NCBI GenBank assembly: GCA_964396685.1
Contig: CAYNFS010000018.1
Coordinates: 1 to 14,280, forward strand
Direction of reading: 5' to 3'
Length of the DNA stretch: 14,280 bases
From: CAYNFS01 sp964396685
GTDB taxonomy: Bacteria > Patescibacteriota > Doudnabacteria > UBA920 > 2-01-FULL-46-14
A program made the position numbers and the translations under genes. The notes below the pieces were generated by a model that ran no database searches, was not told the origin of the DNA, and saw only the letters and a program-made list of their open reading frames with translations. Shown one piece after another: positions 12,860 to 14,280 of this stretch. Within the stretch, counting starts at the first letter, position 1. Each line of letters starts with the position of its first letter.

Positions 12860-12868
12860 ATAAATTCT

Positions 12869-13090
12869 ATGCCTACTACCAAATCAAGAATCAACATAAG
12901 CTTATCTGATGAGATAAAAGAAGCGCTGATAAAATTGGCTCGTCGCGACCGAGTGCCGCAGGCAACGAAAGCCGCTCGGCTTTTGGAAACGGCCCTGGAA
13001 CTGGAAGAAGATCAGGCTTGGAACGCCATTGCAAGACGGCGGGACGTTAAGAGCGCGCGATACATCCTCCACAATAAAGCCTGGGGATAA
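12869..13090 (+). CDS. Ribbon-helix-helix antitoxin (CopG/RelB type)
   Basis: The product has 73 residues. The N-terminal SRINISLSDEIKEALIKLAR is the hallmark of ribbon-helix-helix repressors: a short strand (RINISL) followed by two helices. The C-terminal part (LELEEDQAWNAIARRRDVKS) is an acidic-then-basic helix expected to block the toxin, as in RelB/DUF6290-like antitoxins. ATG 12869 is used because AAGGTG lies 9 bases upstream; the frame is open to 12737 but that region holds the promoter. The stop TAA shares its last base with the toxin ATG at 13090. The protein probably represses its own operon through the tandem repeats at 12826-12847. Confidence 0.83.
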   Translation: MPTTKSRINISLSDEIKEALIKLARRDRVPQATKAARLLETALELEEDQAWNAIARRRDVKSARYILHNKAWG

Positions 13091-13362
13091 TGTTCAAAAT
13101 TGTTTATCATCACCTTGTAGTTTCTGACGATATTCCCAAACTTTCAAGCGAATGGAAAGAAAAAATTCGCCACGCGATTGAAGGACGCCTCATGACGCAT
13201 CCTGACCTTTATGGGAAGCCACTTCGTCGCTCCTTGAAAGGATATCGCAAGCTTCGCGTGGGAGATTATCGAGTCATTTTTCGGATCGAAAAAGCCATAG
13301 TTAAAATTCTCGCTATTCAACATAGATCAATAGTCTACGACAAAGCAGGCTATAGAACATAA
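13090..13362 (+). CDS. RelE/ParE-superfamily toxin
   Basis: This 90-residue protein has the small alpha/beta fold of RelE/ParE toxins. The evidence is the order of two N-terminal helices (WKEKIRHAIEGRL), then a G-KPL-(R)-SL-(K)-G segment (YGKPLRRSLKGYRKLRVGDY), the strand RVIFRIEKAIVKILAIQHR and a terminal tyrosine. The LRVGDYRVIFRI motif with Arg56 and Arg61, and the downstream HR (78-79), are typical of RelE-like mRNA interferases that cut mRNA in the ribosomal A site. ParE-type gyrase poisons share much of this fold, so the target cannot be fixed from sequence alone. The start overlaps the antitoxin stop by one base. A strong terminator follows at 13394-13426, so this pair is an autonomous module. 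Confidence 0.88.
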   Translation: MFKIVYHHLVVSDDIPKLSSEWKEKIRHAIEGRLMTHPDLYGKPLRRSLKGYRKLRVGDYRVIFRIEKAIVKILAIQHRSIVYDKAGYRT

Positions 13363-13393
13363 AAAATACAATCAACCTGCTAATGCGGGGCTT

Positions 13394-13426
13394 AAAACAA
13401 TCCTAATTTGCATTAGGATTGTTTTT
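13394..13426 (+). terminator. Strong intrinsic terminator after the RelE-type toxin
   Basis: AAAACAATCCTAAT (13394-13407), loop TTGC, and ATTAGGATTGTTTT (13412-13425) form a perfect 14-bp stem. The T residues close and extend past the stem, and the A run on the left makes it potentially bidirectional. It ends the antitoxin-toxin unit. Confidence 0.9.
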
Positions 13427-13488
13427 TGATTGGGTCGTTCGATAACAAATTGTCATGGCGGTGTATTCTGAAAATAGCTCGAACGGAA

Positions 13489-13522
13489 TTTTTACCCCGT
13501 AGCGAGCCTGCTCTGCTTCGGG
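13489..13522 (+). repeat. Dispersed GC-rich hairpin repeat, copy B
   Basis: TTTTTACCCCGTAGCGAGC followed by CTGCTCTGCTTCGGGA matches the minus-strand reading of 566-603 with one substitution in the left half and small gaps in the loop and right arm. The two copies are inverted relative to one another and about 12.9 kb apart. Confidence 0.7.
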
Positions 13523-13611
13523 ACTGTCCTCGTCCGCTTTCGGCGGACTCGAGTTGGGCGGGCGGGCAAAATGAAGGGCGAAGCCGAGAGCATTAACAAT
13601 TTCAAGTTTTT

Positions 13612-13675
13612 AATTGAGTTAAGTATAACTCAATTCAGTGAATTTTTCAATTTGAGATTATTGAAAAATTCACTG
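13612..13675. repeat. Two adjacent perfect hairpins
   Basis: Hairpin 1: AATTGAGTTA (13612-13621), loop AGTA, TAACTCAATT (13626-13635), 10 bp. Hairpin 2 begins on the next base: CAGTGAATTTTTCAAT (13636-13651), 8-base loop, ATTGAAAAATTCACTG (13660-13675), 16 bp with no mismatch. Two perfect stems back to back are unlikely by chance. No T run follows either, so they are not simple terminators. They may be palindromic mobile-type elements or a structured RNA. Confidence 0.75.
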
Positions 13676-13720
13676 GCTTTGGCGGCAAATTCTCGCTCTT
13701 TGAATTATGAAAAAGAAAAT

Positions 13721-13748
13721 GCTCTAGCAACCGCGAGGATGCTAGAGC
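13721..13748. repeat. 9-bp perfect hairpin
   Basis: GCTCTAGCA (13721-13729), a 10-base loop, and TGCTAGAGC (13740-13748) form a perfect stem, 45 bases after the two longer hairpins. No T run follows, so it is not a terminator. Confidence 0.5.
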
Positions 13749-13805
13749 AGATTGAGCGGGAGTTCGGGCTGCGCGAAGGTGGCGAGCGTCTTGTGCGCTC
13801 CCTCT

Positions 13806-13849
13806 GCGGCTGTAGCTCAAGAAGTTCGTACCCGCGCGTCAGCCTACCA
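13806..13849 (+). other. tRNA-like remnant (not a complete tRNA)
   Basis: GCGGCTGTAGCTCAA (13806-13820) looks like a tRNA 5' end (acceptor, U8-A9, D-arm). It runs directly into GTTCGTACCCGC (13824-13835), which resembles a T-loop and 3' T-stem, and then CAGCC-TACCA (13840-13849), which could pair with GGCTG and ends in CCA. The anticodon arm is missing, so this cannot be a working tRNA. It may be an internally deleted tRNA or a recombination scar. Chance similarity is possible. Confidence 0.3.
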
Positions 13850-13871
13850 ACTAAACTTGACCCCATAGGGC

Positions 13872-14105
13872 CTACAGATGTTGCTTGACCGCACGGAGCG
13901 TAGCTGGCCCGAAGACTTCCTTAAGGAAACTCGCAATCAGCTTTCCGTTCCTTGTTGGAGCACCAACCAAAGCGTCGTCCAGTTCTCTCATGCTGGGTGC
14001 CTCAGACGGCGGATTGCTGCTCATAATCACCAGAACTGCGGTTGACGAAGTAACCAGACTGTTATCAGTATTTGCGACATGCAAGGACTTCATTTCGGCC
14101 TTCAT
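13872..14105 (-). CDS. Small orphan protein with full-consensus ribosome site
   Basis: This is a 77-residue protein of unknown function. I recognise no family. It is soluble-looking, with no signal peptide or membrane helix: a Ser/Thr-rich N-terminal half (SLVTSSTAVLVIMSSNPP) containing one short hydrophobic strand, then an acidic segment (MRELDDALVG) and a C-terminal helix (GKLIASFLKEVFGPATLRAV). The main support for its reality is AAAGGAGG on the minus strand (14117-14110), a complete Shine-Dalgarno, 4 bases before ATG 14105. A weak promoter candidate lies upstream (TTGACT at 14180-14175, with TAAGCT 17 bases later). The gene stands alone; the tRNA-like remnant is just downstream. Confidence 0.55.
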   Translation of the reverse strand: MKAEMKSLHVANTDNSLVTSSTAVLVIMSSNPPSEAPSMRELDDALVGAPTRNGKLIASFLKEVFGPATLRAVKQHL

Positions 14106-14176
14106 TTTGCCTCCTTTCTTGAGATTGTTAGTGAACCTTGTTCGATAAACGAGCTTACACTAAAATTACTAATAAG

Positions 14177-14205
14177 TCAAGAAGCGGCGTTTAGCCGCTT
14201 CTTGA
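14177..14205. repeat. 12-bp perfect hairpin upstream of the orphan gene
   Basis: TCAAGAAGCGGC (14177-14188), loop GTTTA, and GCCGCTTCTTGA (14194-14205) form a perfect GC-containing stem. On the plus strand it is followed by A residues and on the minus strand by ACTTATT, so it lacks a terminator T run in both directions. It overlaps the candidate -35 (TTGACT) of the minus-strand orphan gene and could be an operator, or the end of a unit lying to the right of the window. Confidence 0.6.
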
Positions 14206-14280
14206 AAAAAATTCTTATGAATTTCGGGTTCAATGACATAATTTGGTTGAAGATTTGCCATTACAGGTAATGGATTTCCG

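Larger units (their letters stand above)
13427..13871. other. Repeat-rich stretch without a convincing gene
   Basis: Between the terminator and the small minus-strand gene there is no convincing gene. It holds dispersed repeat copy B, a GTCCGC-TTTCG-GCGGAC hairpin (13532-13548), a GGGCGGGCGGGCA word (13556-13568) shared in part with 1198-1209, three further perfect hairpins, and a tRNA-like remnant. An open frame at 13571-13888 runs through these but changes character along its length and is judged unlikely to be a normal protein. Confidence 0.5.

Noticed and set aside
13806..13871. Functional tRNA gene
   Set aside because: No anticodon arm and no complete cloverleaf can be drawn on either strand.
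13571..13888. 105-codon plus-strand frame
   Set aside because: It passes through three perfect hairpins and the tRNA-like remnant and overlaps the better-supported gene at 13872-14105. The central helix-like part (NYEKENALATARMLEQIERE) is protein-like, so a short gene fragment is not excluded.
14177..14205. Hairpin as an intrinsic terminator
   Set aside because: Neither strand has T residues after the stem.
14079..14270. 63-codon plus-strand frame at the right edge
   Set aside because: No ribosome site, no motif, and it crosses the hairpin at 14177-14205.
14258..14273. 7-bp inverted repeat CCATTAC-AG-GTAATGG
   Set aside because: Short and at the window edge, with no associated feature; too weak to interpret.

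Overview
The window is about 14.3 kb of bacterial chromosome with compact, mostly overlapping genes. I infer a member of the Candidate Phyla Radiation (Patescibacteria, probably Parcubacteria-like). The basis is the mix of a dnaG-rpoD operon, small orphan membrane proteins, an orphan protein family I associate with Parcubacteria (6201-6845), a CPR-type HWHA/HEH membrane protein next to a CcdA-like protein, many tiny toxin-antitoxin genes and numerous dispersed palindromes. No rRNA or 16S marker is present, so this placement is not proven.

Layout. 1-2150: the tail of an AbiEii-type nucleotidyltransferase toxin, a TspO/MBR membrane protein, a decayed gene remnant on the minus strand, a DUF4242-type small protein and a four-helix membrane protein. 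2159-5985: a divergent pair. A rhodanese and an eight-helix-like membrane protein are transcribed leftward and a P2-type cation ATPase rightward. Both start from a 20-bp gap holding overlapping TATAAT boxes, so both transcripts should be leaderless. 6135-6972: a Parcubacteria-type orphan protein with its own terminator, promoter and a 14-bp inverted repeat. 7060-9040: a rightward operon with a clear promoter (TTGTCA, 17 bp, TATAAT). It encodes a 53-residue Cys-rich zinc-ribbon protein, a membrane-anchored His/Cys-rich protein, a CcdA-like membrane thiol-disulfide carrier and a stand-alone ATP-cone. 9037-12723: a leftward block with a Phd/YefM-type antitoxin, a PIN toxin, dnaG and rpoD, the genes being 10 bp apart or overlapping. 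12724-13362: the divergent control region and a second toxin-antitoxin pair (RHH antitoxin and RelE/ParE-type toxin) with a strong terminator. 13427-14280: a repeat-rich tail with stacked perfect hairpins, a tRNA-like remnant and one small orphan gene with a full-consensus Shine-Dalgarno.

How it fits together. Two points stand out. First, the essential primase/sigma operon lies directly behind an autoregulated-looking toxin-antitoxin promoter, which could tie replication and transcription initiation to toxin control. Second, the 7124-9040 operon looks like an extracytoplasmic metal/thiol module: the CcdA-like protein could supply electrons to the four-cysteine, His-rich domain of its neighbour, with a cytoplasmic zinc-ribbon and a nucleotide-sensing ATP-cone alongside. 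At least one palindromic repeat lies in frame inside a coding region (tspO), recalling the palindromic elements known in Rickettsia. No CRISPR array, complete tRNA, rRNA, transposase or phage gene was seen.
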